Source: a virus. Taken from it: a stretch of 21,706 nucleotides of DNA. How positions within the stretch are numbered: the first letter of the stretch is position 1; each line of letters opens with the position of its first letter. Shown here piece after piece: positions 1 through 5,753 of this stretch. A program made the translations under genes and the position numbers. The stretch covers positions 9,427-31,132 of IMG/VR virus record IMGVR_UViG_3300001460_000040; one strand, written 5' to 3'. The notes beneath the pieces were generated by a model that saw nothing but the letters and a program-made list of their open reading frames with translations, ran no database searches and had not been told where the DNA came from.

Positions 1-44
1 TTACGTTTTTCGTGTATATTTGTGTAAAGTCCTTTTTTTGGCAT
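1..44 (-). CDS. Small basic phage protein, N-terminal fragment (runs off left edge)
   Basis: Only the first 14 codons are present, beginning MPKKGLYTNIHEKR. Its ATG overlaps the stop of the preceding 59-aa gene (TAATG), so it continues the same late operon. A KKGLY.NIH.KR opening is, from memory, common to short lysine-rich proteins encoded near terminase and portal genes of many tailed phages, whose role is unknown. Nothing can be said about the missing part. Confidence 0.7.
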   Translation of the reverse strand, partial: MPKKGLYTNIHEKR

Positions 45-223
45 TATTTACTCCAGTAAGTTTTGGCCTTTTTCTTTGCTTTGTTGGTTAAGGCTCCATA
101 ATGGAAAAGTTTCACACTGGACTTGGCATGTTTTGCACCTGAGTGCATAGTTCCATCTGACATCTTGTGTGAACCGCCTTTGTGTAAAGTTCCATCTTTT
201 TTGTAATGATTGGCTTTTTTCAT
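44..223 (-). CDS. 59-aa basic phage protein of unknown function
   Basis: A 59-codon reading frame starts MKKANHYKKDGTLHKG and ends AKTYWSK. It is rich in Lys, His and Gly and holds two similar repeats, DGTLHKGGSHK and DGTMHSGAKHAK, about 13 residues apart. There are only 4 bases between the upstream 95-aa gene and its start, and its stop overlaps the next start. Similar short His/Lys-rich proteins with DGT.H.G motifs sit between terminase and portal genes in many phages. They may be small DNA-binding or virion-associated proteins, but that is a guess. The placement and overlapping junctions make it a convincing gene. Confidence 0.8.
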   Translation of the reverse strand: MKKANHYKKDGTLHKGGSHKMSDGTMHSGAKHAKSSVKLFHYGALTNKAKKKAKTYWSK

Positions 224-227
224 GTCT

Positions 228-515
228 TTACCATTTCTTTAAATTTGCCCAATAAGCTGCTGATAGCTTGCCTTTTGCTATATTTTTAGCATGTCTTGCC
301 TTGAATGATTTGCGTCTGTTTTTATCAGCTTCTGATTCGTTTTTTTTAGGTGGAGATCCTTTAACGCCTTGTTGTCCAAAGCGTATTGTTTTGATTGTGT
401 CTCCATCTTTAGCAACAACTACATGAGATTTGGTAGGATGGTTTGGTGTCCGTTTTGGTTTGTTAAATCCATCAACACCAACTCTATCTAATCTGGGATC
501 TCTTTTTTTTGCCAT
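228..515 (-). CDS. 95-aa conserved basic phage protein next to TerL
   Basis: This is a highly basic protein with N-terminal MAKKRDPRLDRVGV, central KSHVVVAKDG and IRFGQQGVKG, and C-terminal FKARHAKNIAKGKLSAAYW. The start overlaps the TerL stop (TAATG), so translation is probably coupled. From memory, the pattern of basic N-terminus, SHVVVAK, TIRFGQQG and ARHAKNI recurs in small proteins next to the terminase or portal of many marine and enteric tailed phages. No biochemical function is known to me. A nucleic-acid or virion-associated role is possible from charge and location, but is inference. Confidence 0.88.
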   Translation of the reverse strand: MAKKRDPRLDRVGVDGFNKPKRTPNHPTKSHVVVAKDGDTIKTIRFGQQGVKGSPPKKNESEADKNRRKSFKARHAKNIAKGKLSAAYWANLKKW

Positions 516-2089
516 TAATATCCAATTGTTTTGTCTAAAGGTTCAAACTTTTCTCTTAGCACCACAGGTCTTTTCTTTGGTAAGGTTCTTAATCCAAATA
601 AAGCTAAACAGTAAGCCATAACTCTATCGTCATAACATCCTGATGCTGCGTTGGTGGATCCGTTATCATCAATTTGATAGGTTCTTAATTCTTTTATTAA
701 ATCAAGATCAACGATGCCGGATTCTTCTAATCTCAACATAGAAGCTAAATTGTCTACGATTAAAGGTTTAGACTTAGCTGTGGTAGTAAAACCAATCTTA
801 GGTGATTTACGGCCTTCGTAGCGCCTATCCCAAGATTCTTCTTGGTATACGTTTTTATAATCTAATTGCTTTAAACGATCACATACTGATATGCCGTGAT
901 TGTTTCTTTCTACGATGACGTATGCATAGTTCCAATGTCTGGCCAAGTCTTGGATTTTATCGCCAAACTCAAACGGATCTATATAACCGTGCCATACCGC
1001 CACTTGTTCACCATCTTCATTCACAACCTGTGCACATGAATAGTCACCGCCTCTGCCTTCTGCAACGTCTACACCTATGCAGTAATCAACACCTCTGTCT
1101 ACAACACCCCATTGTTTATATGAGCCTTTCTTGTCAGATCTGGGTATAAACTGACCTAAAGGATCAAAGTCTCCAATCATATCTGGTTGAAATACTTCTT
1201 CTTCAGCTGCGGTTATGTACCGTTCCTCTACAAAAGGTCGTCCAGAGTAAATAAATGCTTCGTTTACATTTATTGGATACTCTTGTTTAAACTTGTCATC
1301 ACCTAGCTCTAAGATCTTATTACGTCTCCAAGCCAACTGATCATTGTTTACTTTATATTGTTCTACTAAGAATTGTTCTTCATCTGATAAAACAAAGTTT
1401 TTTCCAGATGGCTGTTGGTATTCTTCCATCACAGACCAAGGTACAAATACAACCTGCCACTCACTTTCATCTAACTCTGCTTGTTTAACTTGATCGTGAA
1501 ACCAATTTAGTCCATTAGCAGTAGATTCAAACACAACCCAACTGTTTCTACCAACTGCCTGCAACAGTCCAGCAGTAATGTCTTCAGCAAAGTCCCAATA
1601 AGCAGGCTCTGATGCATGAAGATTCTGTAATGTCATTCCACGTCCAGTTGTTTTAGATCTGGCCGTACCGACTCTAAATGAGCTGTTAATTTCATCAAAA
1701 TGCAATCCACTAGCGCTTTGCATGCCGATACTAGGTTTTACCGTTTCATGCGGTAAATTATCCAGAAAGGTTTTAGTCATCTTAAAGATTGAAGATGTGC
1801 TTTCTGCTAAGTGAGAACATATGAACGTATTCATGTTCTGATTCATTGTGGTCCTATGGAACATCATTCCCTCTATAAGAGTAGATATGCCCATTTGTCT
1901 GGCTTTGACAATGATCGCTCTTACTTTGCCAGTTCTTTCATACTGTTCTGTCAGAGCGTCATAAACTATTTCTTGAGCTTCGTTTAAAACAAACGGTGTT
2001 TTCTTGCCGTCTTTAGTAACTATGTTTAAGCAATGCTTTGCATAGTATTTAAAATCGTCTCTTAAAGCTGATAACTTAATGTTCGACAT
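515..2089 (-). CDS. terL: Terminase large subunit (packaging ATPase and nuclease)
   Basis: This 524-aa protein is the motor that translocates phage DNA into proheads and cuts it. The ATPase half has a Walker A-like KARQMGIST at residues 62-70 and a Walker B-like stretch LHASEPAYW at 156-164, with E160 the likely catalytic glutamate. The RNase H-fold nuclease half has GVDVAEGRGGDYS with D340 and D348, VIVERNNHG with E393, and CYDDRVMAY with D486/D487, which together fit the metal-binding acidic cluster. The length is normal for the family. Its start overlaps the end of the TerS gene by 14 bases, the usual TerS-TerL order. The packaging type (headful or cohesive-end) cannot be decided by eye. 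Confidence 0.96.
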   Translation of the reverse strand: MSNIKLSALRDDFKYYAKHCLNIVTKDGKKTPFVLNEAQEIVYDALTEQYERTGKVRAIIVKARQMGISTLIEGMMFHRTTMNQNMNTFICSHLAESTSSIFKMTKTFLDNLPHETVKPSIGMQSASGLHFDEINSSFRVGTARSKTTGRGMTLQNLHASEPAYWDFAEDITAGLLQAVGRNSWVVFESTANGLNWFHDQVKQAELDESEWQVVFVPWSVMEEYQQPSGKNFVLSDEEQFLVEQYKVNNDQLAWRRNKILELGDDKFKQEYPINVNEAFIYSGRPFVEERYITAAEEEVFQPDMIGDFDPLGQFIPRSDKKGSYKQWGVVDRGVDYCIGVDVAEGRGGDYSCAQVVNEDGEQVAVWHGYIDPFEFGDKIQDLARHWNYAYVIVERNNHGISVCDRLKQLDYKNVYQEESWDRRYEGRKSPKIGFTTTAKSKPLIVDNLASMLRLEESGIVDLDLIKELRTYQIDDNGSTNAASGCYDDRVMAYCLALFGLRTLPKKRPVVLREKFEPLDKTIGY

Positions 2090-2474
2090 GTTCGTTATCC
2101 GGTATTGGTAATGATTCCAACCAATCTTTATGACTCATATCAACTGATACTTTATCCGGTGCAAAGATACCTAATACTTTGCCTAAGTGAGCCAATGCTT
2201 GTACTCTTGCGCCGTGTGAAGATCTCTCTCCTTGCTCCATTGCTTCAGTCATTAAAGACTTGATAACAAAGTCAGCATCCAATTCGGTCCTTTGTTTCTT
2301 ATGTGTCATTGCATTTTGTATAGCTTTTGCAATGTCAGGTTTTGTGAGGTTTTCTGCTCCTATTGCTCTTGCTGTTTTTTCAGAATAACCAGATCGAATA
2401 GCTGCCTGTGTGGCATTAAAATCGACGAGGTATTCATCCACAAAGCGTTGTTGCTTGTCGGTGAGTTCCGCCAT
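2076..2474 (-). CDS. terS: Terminase small subunit (Terminase_2 type)
   Basis: This 132-aa protein recognises phage DNA and feeds it to TerL. It opens MAELTDKQQRFVDEYLVDFNAT followed by a helix-turn-helix-like stretch, QAAIRSGYSEKTARAIG (about 24-40). This matches the well-known TerS N-terminus, in which LT.KQ..F...Y..d.NAT.AA..aGYs is diagnostic. The C-terminal part is helical and then acidic, as expected for oligomerisation and TerL contact. The gene starts one base after the HNH stop codon, with a GGAG ribosome site inside the end of the HNH gene, and overlaps terL by 14 bases. Confidence 0.95.
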   Translation of the reverse strand: MAELTDKQQRFVDEYLVDFNATQAAIRSGYSEKTARAIGAENLTKPDIAKAIQNAMTHKKQRTELDADFVIKSLMTEAMEQGERSSHGARVQALAHLGKVLGIFAPDKVSVDMSHKDWLESLPIPDNEHVEH

Positions 2475-2475
2475 A

Positions 2476-2991
2476 TTAACTCCATTGTTGTAATAATCCT
2501 TTTAACTGTTTATGTTCATTAATAGATTCAACCCAAAACATTAGATCTACTTCTGTCATGTCATGTTTGATCAGGTTCGCTCTGTGACAAACTAATTGTA
2601 TGTTGTCTCTTTCGTAACCTATGCTTGGATCTATTCTGTCGACGGTGGCATTCATCCATTTTTTGCCTTTGCCGTCTTTTAAGTGTGTTAATTTAATTCC
2701 GCTTAAAGCGCAGATACCATCTTGTTTATACCATTGGTCCACAAGATCTTGCTCTGATATTTCAAAGTCGTAGTGTTTATTAGTCAGGCCCTTGGTCCTG
2801 TTATGCTTTAAATTTTTATAGGTTTGCTTTAAATAGCGTTCTGGTGTGCTAGAGATCCTTATGTTGTCTCTAACATGTCGGCAAGATTTACATTCGTTGT
2901 AATAATATTCTTTGCTTGATTTTTTGTTTTGTTTTATTTTATAAAAACTATTATCTTGCAAGACCTCTTCACAGATCCTGCATTGTTTCAT
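2476..2991 (-). CDS. HNH endonuclease next to the terminase
   Basis: This 171-aa protein has an N-terminal double CxxC zinc site (C4/C7 and C34/C37) and a C-terminal HNH fold. The latter shows CALSG at 94-98, then ATVDRIDPSIGYERDN, LVCHRAN and K142, the typical V.RID...GY..dN..lvc..aN..K signature. Such HNH proteins beside TerS/TerL can be needed for terminase-dependent cleavage, as described for several phages, or can be free-standing homing endonucleases. Tight packing within the operon (one base before terS, five bases after the previous gene) favours a functional late gene over a recent homing insertion, though homing is not excluded. Confidence 0.92.
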   Translation of the reverse strand: MKQCRICEEVLQDNSFYKIKQNKKSSKEYYYNECKSCRHVRDNIRISSTPERYLKQTYKNLKHNRTKGLTNKHYDFEISEQDLVDQWYKQDGICALSGIKLTHLKDGKGKKWMNATVDRIDPSIGYERDNIQLVCHRANLIKHDMTEVDLMFWVESINEHKQLKGLLQQWS

Positions 2992-2996
2992 TTGGT

Positions 2997-3422
2997 TTAG
3001 ACGATGAGTTGCTTTATCTCTAATTCAAATTCATCTATGTTTGCCAACTCTTCGTAAAGTTTATTCAGTGCTTTACGTGATGATGCAACGGCAACCTTAT
3101 CGGCCATTAATTCAGTTCCTACAGCTATGCAACCTTGCAGCTCATGTGGAAAGTTGGCTGCATGAATCAATATGTGTGTTCTATTCGGTACATCGGTTAC
3201 TTCAAATGTATTACCAAATCTAGGACTATTTACTCTTTTACAAATATATGTGTTTTGCGGTATGCAACTTATATTTGGTGCGTTGTCTAACCAAGGTCGT
3301 TCGACTGTGTGAAAAAAACCACCTTGAAACCAATCATAGCGTCCAGTTGGATACCATAGTCTTCCTAACGTTCCTCTTGGATCGTAAGAGTGTCTTGTAA
3401 GTTCTAATTTTTCTAAGCTCAT
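2997..3422 (-). CDS. DUF5675 family protein, probable wall-active lysis protein
   Basis: This 141-aa protein matches my memory of DUF5675: LTR...GTLGRLW near residues 8-23, HTVERPW at 38-44, SCIPQNTY at 52-59, ILIHAANFPHELQGCIAVG at 84-102. The His-87 and Cys-98 spacing (IH..N....GCI) resembles the HG...S.GCI layout of L,D-transpeptidases, so an enzymatic role on peptidoglycan is plausible but unproven. It directly follows two membrane-protein genes, which is where an endolysin is expected, and no other lysin gene is visible in this window. No clear Shine-Dalgarno sequence precedes the ATG, so translation may be coupled to the 33-aa gene ending 2 bases upstream. Confidence 0.85.
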   Translation of the reverse strand: MSLEKLELTRHSYDPRGTLGRLWYPTGRYDWFQGGFFHTVERPWLDNAPNISCIPQNTYICKRVNSPRFGNTFEVTDVPNRTHILIHAANFPHELQGCIAVGTELMADKVAVASSRKALNKLYEELANIDEFELEIKQLIV

Positions 3423-3424
3423 AT

Positions 3425-3526
3425 TTATAGTTTTTTTATATATAAAATTGTTAATGCAAGCAGAGATAGTGTTATTAACACTATTCCATATTCATTCATG
3501 TCTCCGAACAATACTGGTTCATTCAT
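3425..3526 (-). CDS. 33-aa single-span membrane peptide in the lysis cassette
   Basis: A short frame starts at the ATG overlapping the TGA of the holin-like gene (ATGA) and ends 2 bases before the DUF5675 ATG. The peptide begins MNEPVLFGDMNEYG, then has one hydrophobic helix (IVLITLSLLALTILYI) and a KKL tail. This is an N-out/C-in-looking single-pass topology. The exact fit between two genes with an overlapping start argues for a real gene. A second holin, antiholin or spanin-like accessory are possibilities; the sequence does not decide between them. Confidence 0.65.
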   Translation of the reverse strand: MNEPVLFGDMNEYGIVLITLSLLALTILYIKKL

Positions 3527-3786
3527 TTATCCAGTAATAATGAATCTACTTTTGCGTCTAATCTGTTGATTGAATCTATTATTGAAGTTTGTTGCTGTAA
3601 TATTCTGTCAACGTCTTCAGCTAAATCTTTTTTTGTAACGTACATCTTTGCGGTTTCAATACGAAAATCAGACAAGGTTATCCTTAACTCAGCGTTTTCT
3701 TTTTCGTTTTTGCGGATACCATATAAAAGCGGTGCTGCGACCAAAGTTATAAATGCATTCCAAACTATGAGTGGGTTTATTTCCAT
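3523..3786 (-). CDS. Holin-like membrane protein with C-terminal coiled coil
   Basis: This 87-aa protein has one N-terminal membrane segment (PLIVWNAFITLVAAPLLYGI, residues 5-24), a Lys/Glu-rich region and a long amphipathic helix ending in a heptad-like stretch (IIDSINRLDAKVDSLLL). One transmembrane helix plus a cytoplasmic or periplasmic coiled coil is common among phage holin or lysis accessory proteins. Its position first in a cassette with a 33-aa membrane peptide and a putative wall enzyme supports a lysis role. The start is immediately downstream of a terminator hairpin, and the only Shine-Dalgarno-like bases (GGGG) lie in the 3' arm of that hairpin, so expression may be conditional. 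Confidence 0.72.
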   Translation of the reverse strand: MEINPLIVWNAFITLVAAPLLYGIRKNEKENAELRITLSDFRIETAKMYVTKKDLAEDVDRILQQQTSIIDSINRLDAKVDSLLLDK

Positions 3787-3790
3787 ATAT

Positions 3791-3822
3791 AAAAAAACCC
3801 CAAAGGAAAAACTCTGGGGTTT
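3791..3822 (-). terminator. Hairpin terminator or attenuator in front of the late operon
   Basis: On the minus strand an 8-bp perfect stem (AAACCCCA / TGGGGTTT, arms at 3815-3822 and 3795-3802) with a 12-nt loop is followed by further T residues, the form of an intrinsic terminator. It ends 4 bases before the holin-like ATG. Transcription of the lysis-packaging genes, whether from the early block or from a promoter in the 120 bp upstream, has to pass it. Confidence 0.75.
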
Positions 3823-3834
3823 ATTTGATAAGTT

Positions 3835-3932
3835 CTAGGATACGTTTACTATGAGTATAGGTGACAAATGATAAAAAATTATATTGTTTGTAGAATTAAA
3901 ATTCTTGAAAAGATACAATTATCGTATCCTAG
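3835..3932 (-). promoter_or_regulatory. Inverted-repeat-bounded putative late promoter/operator
   Basis: This non-coding stretch between the small HTH gene and the terminator has a 10-bp perfect inverted repeat at its ends (CTAGGATACG at 3835-3844, CGTATCCTAG at 3923-3932). Inside it, on the minus strand, is a TATAAT hexamer (3878-3883). Upstream of that is a short palindrome AGAATT-AA-AATTCT, which would fall in the -35/spacer area. No good -35 hexamer is seen, which is what an activator-dependent promoter would look like. The 75-aa HTH protein encoded directly upstream is the obvious candidate regulator. Inferred from sequence pattern only. Confidence 0.4.
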
Positions 3933-3942
3933 GAATTAAATG

Positions 3943-4170
3943 TTAGTCTTTTTCACTAACCTTGTCTACTAAATAATCGTTTTTTTTAAAAAGAATATTT
4001 AACTTATTACTAAGCAATTCTAACGACACTAAAGGCATTTTACGTCTTCCAGAAGACCAACTTTTTGCGGTGTCCTCAGTAACATAAACTTCTTTGCCTG
4101 CTTGTTTTAATGTTAGGCCTTTTTCTTTTACTATCTGCCTAAACTTTTCGTTTGTCTCCACCAACCACAT
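3943..4170 (-). CDS. Small Cro/XRE-like helix-turn-helix protein
   Basis: This 75-aa protein has a helix-turn-helix at about residues 19-46 (LTLKQAGKEVYVTEDTAKSW followed by SSGRRKMP). The layout is that of Cro/C1-type DNA-binding proteins, in which the final basic turn follows the recognition helix. There is no further domain. It is the last gene before the intergenic region and terminator leading to the lysis-packaging operon, so control of the early-to-late switch is an attractive but inferred role. The start ATG overlaps the stop of the 45-aa zinc-motif gene (TAATG). Confidence 0.78.
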   Translation of the reverse strand: MWLVETNEKFRQIVKEKGLTLKQAGKEVYVTEDTAKSWSSGRRKMPLVSLELLSNKLNILFKKNDYLVDKVSEKD

Positions 4171-4307
4171 TATAGACCTTCCTTCAAAGTTTCATAGATT
4201 GTTCTTCTACAAGCATCGCTGCAATATACTTTAGTTTTCTTGTGTGCTGTTATGCCAAAAGATAAACCACAATTCTTACAATCTTTTGATCCTATTATTT
4301 CGTTCAT
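4170..4307 (-). CDS. 45-aa zinc-ribbon-like protein
   Basis: A short frame has CKNC at residues 10-13 and YCSDACRR at 28-35, giving a CxxC...CxxxC pattern like short FCS/zinc-ribbon proteins. It begins inside the 3' end of the upstream 92-aa gene with a GGAAGAG ribosome site, and its stop overlaps the next start (TAATG). The overlap architecture matches every junction around it, supporting a real gene. It could bind nucleic acid or be a partner of the adjacent HTH protein; this is unproven. Confidence 0.72.
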   Translation of the reverse strand: MNEIIGSKDCKNCGLSFGITAHKKTKVYCSDACRRTIYETLKEGL

Positions 4308-4554
4308 TCTCTTCCTTAAGTTCTGATGCGTTAGGATATTCGTTTCTTAGAATATCCATATACAATTCTTGTTTAATATTTTCTGACTCTACTGGTGTTA
4401 GGTTGTCCAGTAAGATCAAATCTTTTTTCTTAGGCTTTCCGGTCTTATGATTCCAAGCTGCATGCTGATAATCTTCGGACCAATTCCACCTGACTGTTTT
4501 GCCTGATTCATCGTCGGCAAAATAAAACTCATTTTTTAATGGTATATCTTTCAT
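4276..4554 (-). CDS. Hypothetical protein, 92 aa
   Basis: I do not recognise this family. The first half is aromatic and acidic (FYFADDESGKTVRWNWSED), and the C-terminal 40 residues are a charged predicted helix ending NNRIKRL. It overlaps the preceding 38-aa gene by 26 bases and the following 45-aa gene by 32 bases, typical of this early block of small genes. Probably a small early accessory or host-takeover protein. Confidence 0.65.
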   Translation of the reverse strand: MKDIPLKNEFYFADDESGKTVRWNWSEDYQHAAWNHKTGKPKKKDLILLDNLTPVESENIKQELYMDILRNEYPNASELKEENERNNRIKRL

Positions 4555-4645
4555 ATTCTTCTTTAGTTATTAATTTTCTTCCTTTCAATCCTTGCAGGAA
4601 TCTAATCCTTTCAGGTCTAACATATTCAGTTTGATTCTTTGCCAT
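4529..4645 (-). CDS. Hypothetical protein, 38 aa
   Basis: A 38-codon frame starts MAKNQTEYVRPERIRFL and ends ERYTIKK. It is strongly basic, with a GRKLITKEEYERY stretch resembling short phage helical peptides. It overlaps both neighbours (20 bases with the 67-aa gene, 26 with the 92-aa gene), and without it the region would be an unusual untranslated gap in a tightly packed operon. Family and role unknown. Confidence 0.6.
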   Translation of the reverse strand: MAKNQTEYVRPERIRFLQGLKGRKLITKEEYERYTIKK

Positions 4646-4829
4646 TGTTAATAACTTCTGCGAGTTTGTATTTGCCGCGCCAGTTCTTTCTATAGATCTC
4701 AACAGATCCGTCGTTCAGCCATTGCTCAACCTTGCCACCGTTAGCATGTATTAGCTTCGGTGTTTTAAGCCAAGCTTGATGATTCAGTTGCTCTTGGATC
4801 TTACGTATTGCTTCAGTGTACTCAGTCAT
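4626..4829 (-). CDS. Hypothetical protein, 67 aa
   Basis: A small basic protein has an N-terminal helix (MTEYTEAIRKIQEQL), a central HANGGKVEQWLNDGSVEIYRK that looks like a short beta hairpin pair, and a polar tail. The start overlaps the stop of the 36-aa gene (ATGACTGA context). No family recognised. A single small alpha/beta fold is likely. Confidence 0.68.
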   Translation of the reverse strand: MTEYTEAIRKIQEQLNHQAWLKTPKLIHANGGKVEQWLNDGSVEIYRKNWRGKYKLAEVINNGKESN

Positions 4830-4932
4830 TGTGCACCTCTACTTCTTTATTTTCGTAAGCTTCTCTGTAGTCTTCAAAAGACTTCTCTAGATCTAGAGAT
4901 TCAGAGTTTTCCGGCTTTCTTATTTTATCCAT
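4822..4932 (-). CDS. Hypothetical acidic protein, 36 aa
   Basis: A 36-codon frame with a good TAGGAGAAATT leader in front of its ATG. The product is acidic and Glu/Asp-rich (SLDLEKSFEDYREAYENKEVE) and is probably one helix. It overlaps the start of the 67-aa gene by 8 bases. Its coding sequence contains two adjacent palindromes. A tiny acidic early phage protein may act as an inhibitor or adaptor, but nothing in the sequence proves it. Confidence 0.65.
   Translation of the reverse strand: MDKIRKPENSESLDLEKSFEDYREAYENKEVEVHND
4869..4899. repeat. Two abutting palindromes inside a small early gene
   Basis: A 16-bp perfect palindrome (TCTCTAGATCTAGAGA, 4884-4899) directly abuts an AGTCTT-CAA-AAGACT inverted repeat (4869-4883). 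They lie inside the 36-aa coding sequence. They could be protein-binding sites, RNA hairpins, or chance. Confidence 0.5.
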
Positions 4933-4988
4933 AATTTCTCCTATGTATATATTTAATTAGTTTCTGGAACGATTAATTGCAAATTTTT

Positions 4989-5258
4989 TTAACAATAAGA
5001 AGGAAAACTTTTACAGTATTCTCTATTCAAGTCGTCATTCTTGAAAACTAACGCAGTTCCTTTTTTAACTGTAAAATCATCTGTAGGTTCTAAGTCTTCC
5101 ATAGGAACATCTGTTAGTTCCCATTTAAATATACCTACGTTCAATTTAACAGTCGCCCATGTTCTTTTTGCATCAACAACTAGTGCAGGAATTTTTTTGT
5201 ATTTATTCTGCCAGTCTATGTAATAAACCGTTTGGTCTTTTTCAAAATTATATGTCAT
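4989..5258 (-). CDS. Hypothetical protein, 89 aa
   Basis: The protein looks like a small beta barrel: QTVYYIDWQNKYKKIPALVVDAKRTW and ATVKL followed by WELTDVPMEDLEP. This is the alternating-strand pattern of SH3-like or KOW-like phage proteins that start with a 'VYYID...' strand. It ends with Cys, and a second Cys lies 8 residues before. It has a good GGAGAGAAAA ribosome site identical to that of the next upstream gene. Function unknown; the fold call is inference. Confidence 0.72.
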   Translation of the reverse strand: MTYNFEKDQTVYYIDWQNKYKKIPALVVDAKRTWATVKLNVGIFKWELTDVPMEDLEPTDDFTVKKGTALVFKNDDLNREYCKSFPSYC

Positions 5259-5282
5259 TTTTCTCTCCGTTGTGGAAGTGGC

Positions 5283-5564
5283 TTATGCCACCTCCCCATC
5301 TAATTTATTTCTTTGTACTCTGAATAACTCACATTCTTCAAAAGAGAATTCAAAATCTCTTTTGTATACGTTTTTATAAGGCATTGAATAAGTTTCTTCT
5401 ATGTCCCATCCATCTGAAACATGTTCAAACCATAACTCTAAAGTTCCACCTTCAAAGCCAGATCTACCGTAACTTCTTAAATGTTTGCCGTGAGCTTCAG
5501 CTACTGCAATAATTTTTTGAATTGCTTTAATTTCTGAATCATAAATATTGTAATTTTTTGTCAT
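5283..5564 (-). CDS. Hypothetical protein, 93 aa, first gene after an operator region
   Basis: I do not recognise this family. The protein has an N-terminal helix (IKAIQKIIAVAEAHGKHL), a Gly-rich turn, a strand-rich middle with several aromatics (LELWFEHVSDGWDIEETY) and a mixed C-terminus. The GGAGAGAAAA leader matches that of the downstream 89-aa gene. It is the first gene after the operator/promoter at 5588-5626 and is therefore likely to be directly repressor-controlled. Confidence 0.72.
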   Translation of the reverse strand: MTKNYNIYDSEIKAIQKIIAVAEAHGKHLRSYGRSGFEGGTLELWFEHVSDGWDIEETYSMPYKNVYKRDFEFSFEECELFRVQRNKLDGEVA

Positions 5565-5587
5565 TTTTCTCTCCTTTATTAATTTGA

Positions 5588-5626
5588 CTACTTAATCTTA
5601 TACTAAGTAGTGTACTTTGTACACTA
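5588..5626 (-). promoter_or_regulatory. Nested palindromic operators over a putative promoter
   Basis: Read on the minus strand, TAGTGTAC-AAA-GTACACTA (5608-5626) is a perfect 8-bp-arm palindrome. It is followed at once by a second inverted repeat, CTACTTA / TAAGTAG (arms 5604-5610 and 5588-5594), which brackets a TATAAG -10-like hexamer (5597-5602). No strong -35 is visible, because the palindrome occupies that place. The arrangement is typical of repressor-controlled phage promoters and would drive the 93-aa and following genes. A related element lies at 9581-9599. Confidence 0.6.
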
Positions 5627-5642
5627 TTATTTTGAAATAAAG

Positions 5643-5743
5643 TGAGCCTTTTTTGAACGTGCTCAGGTTCATTAGATCGCTATCGTATGAAAGTTTAAGA
5701 GCAAGCACGATAGCTATTAGTAATTGAGGAGGAAGCCTGCTCT
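5643..5743 (-). ncRNA. Candidate structured RNA with two tandem H-type pseudoknots
   Basis: In the 189-bp gene-free stretch 5565-5753 the minus-strand transcript can form two consecutive pseudoknots. PK-A: stem 1 pairs 5735-5743 with 5698-5706 (9 pairs, one G-U), and stem 2 pairs 5707-5714 with 5679-5686 (8 Watson-Crick pairs), with loops of 20, 0 and 11 nt. PK-B: stem 1 pairs 5667-5671 with 5654-5658, and stem 2 pairs 5661-5665 with 5643-5647, with loops of 1, 2 and 6 nt, the last A-rich. The G-U in PK-A would be an A-C mismatch in a plus-strand RNA, so the minus strand is favoured. I cannot match it to a known RNA class. It could be a 3' UTR, a leader element or a small RNA. Confidence 0.45.
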
Positions 5744-5753
5744 AAGGGGGTAA

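Noticed and set aside
5590-5668. 24-codon minus-strand frame beginning MNLSTFKKG within the pseudoknot area
   Set aside because: No ribosome site, overlaps stems and operator palindromes, and ends in the -10 area. The base pairing explains this DNA better.
5643-5671. Possible preQ1-I type riboswitch, because of a small pseudoknot with A-rich loop
   Set aside because: Conserved preQ1 bases (the CUA and ACACCC pattern) are not present, and the element is about 80 bases from the nearest start.
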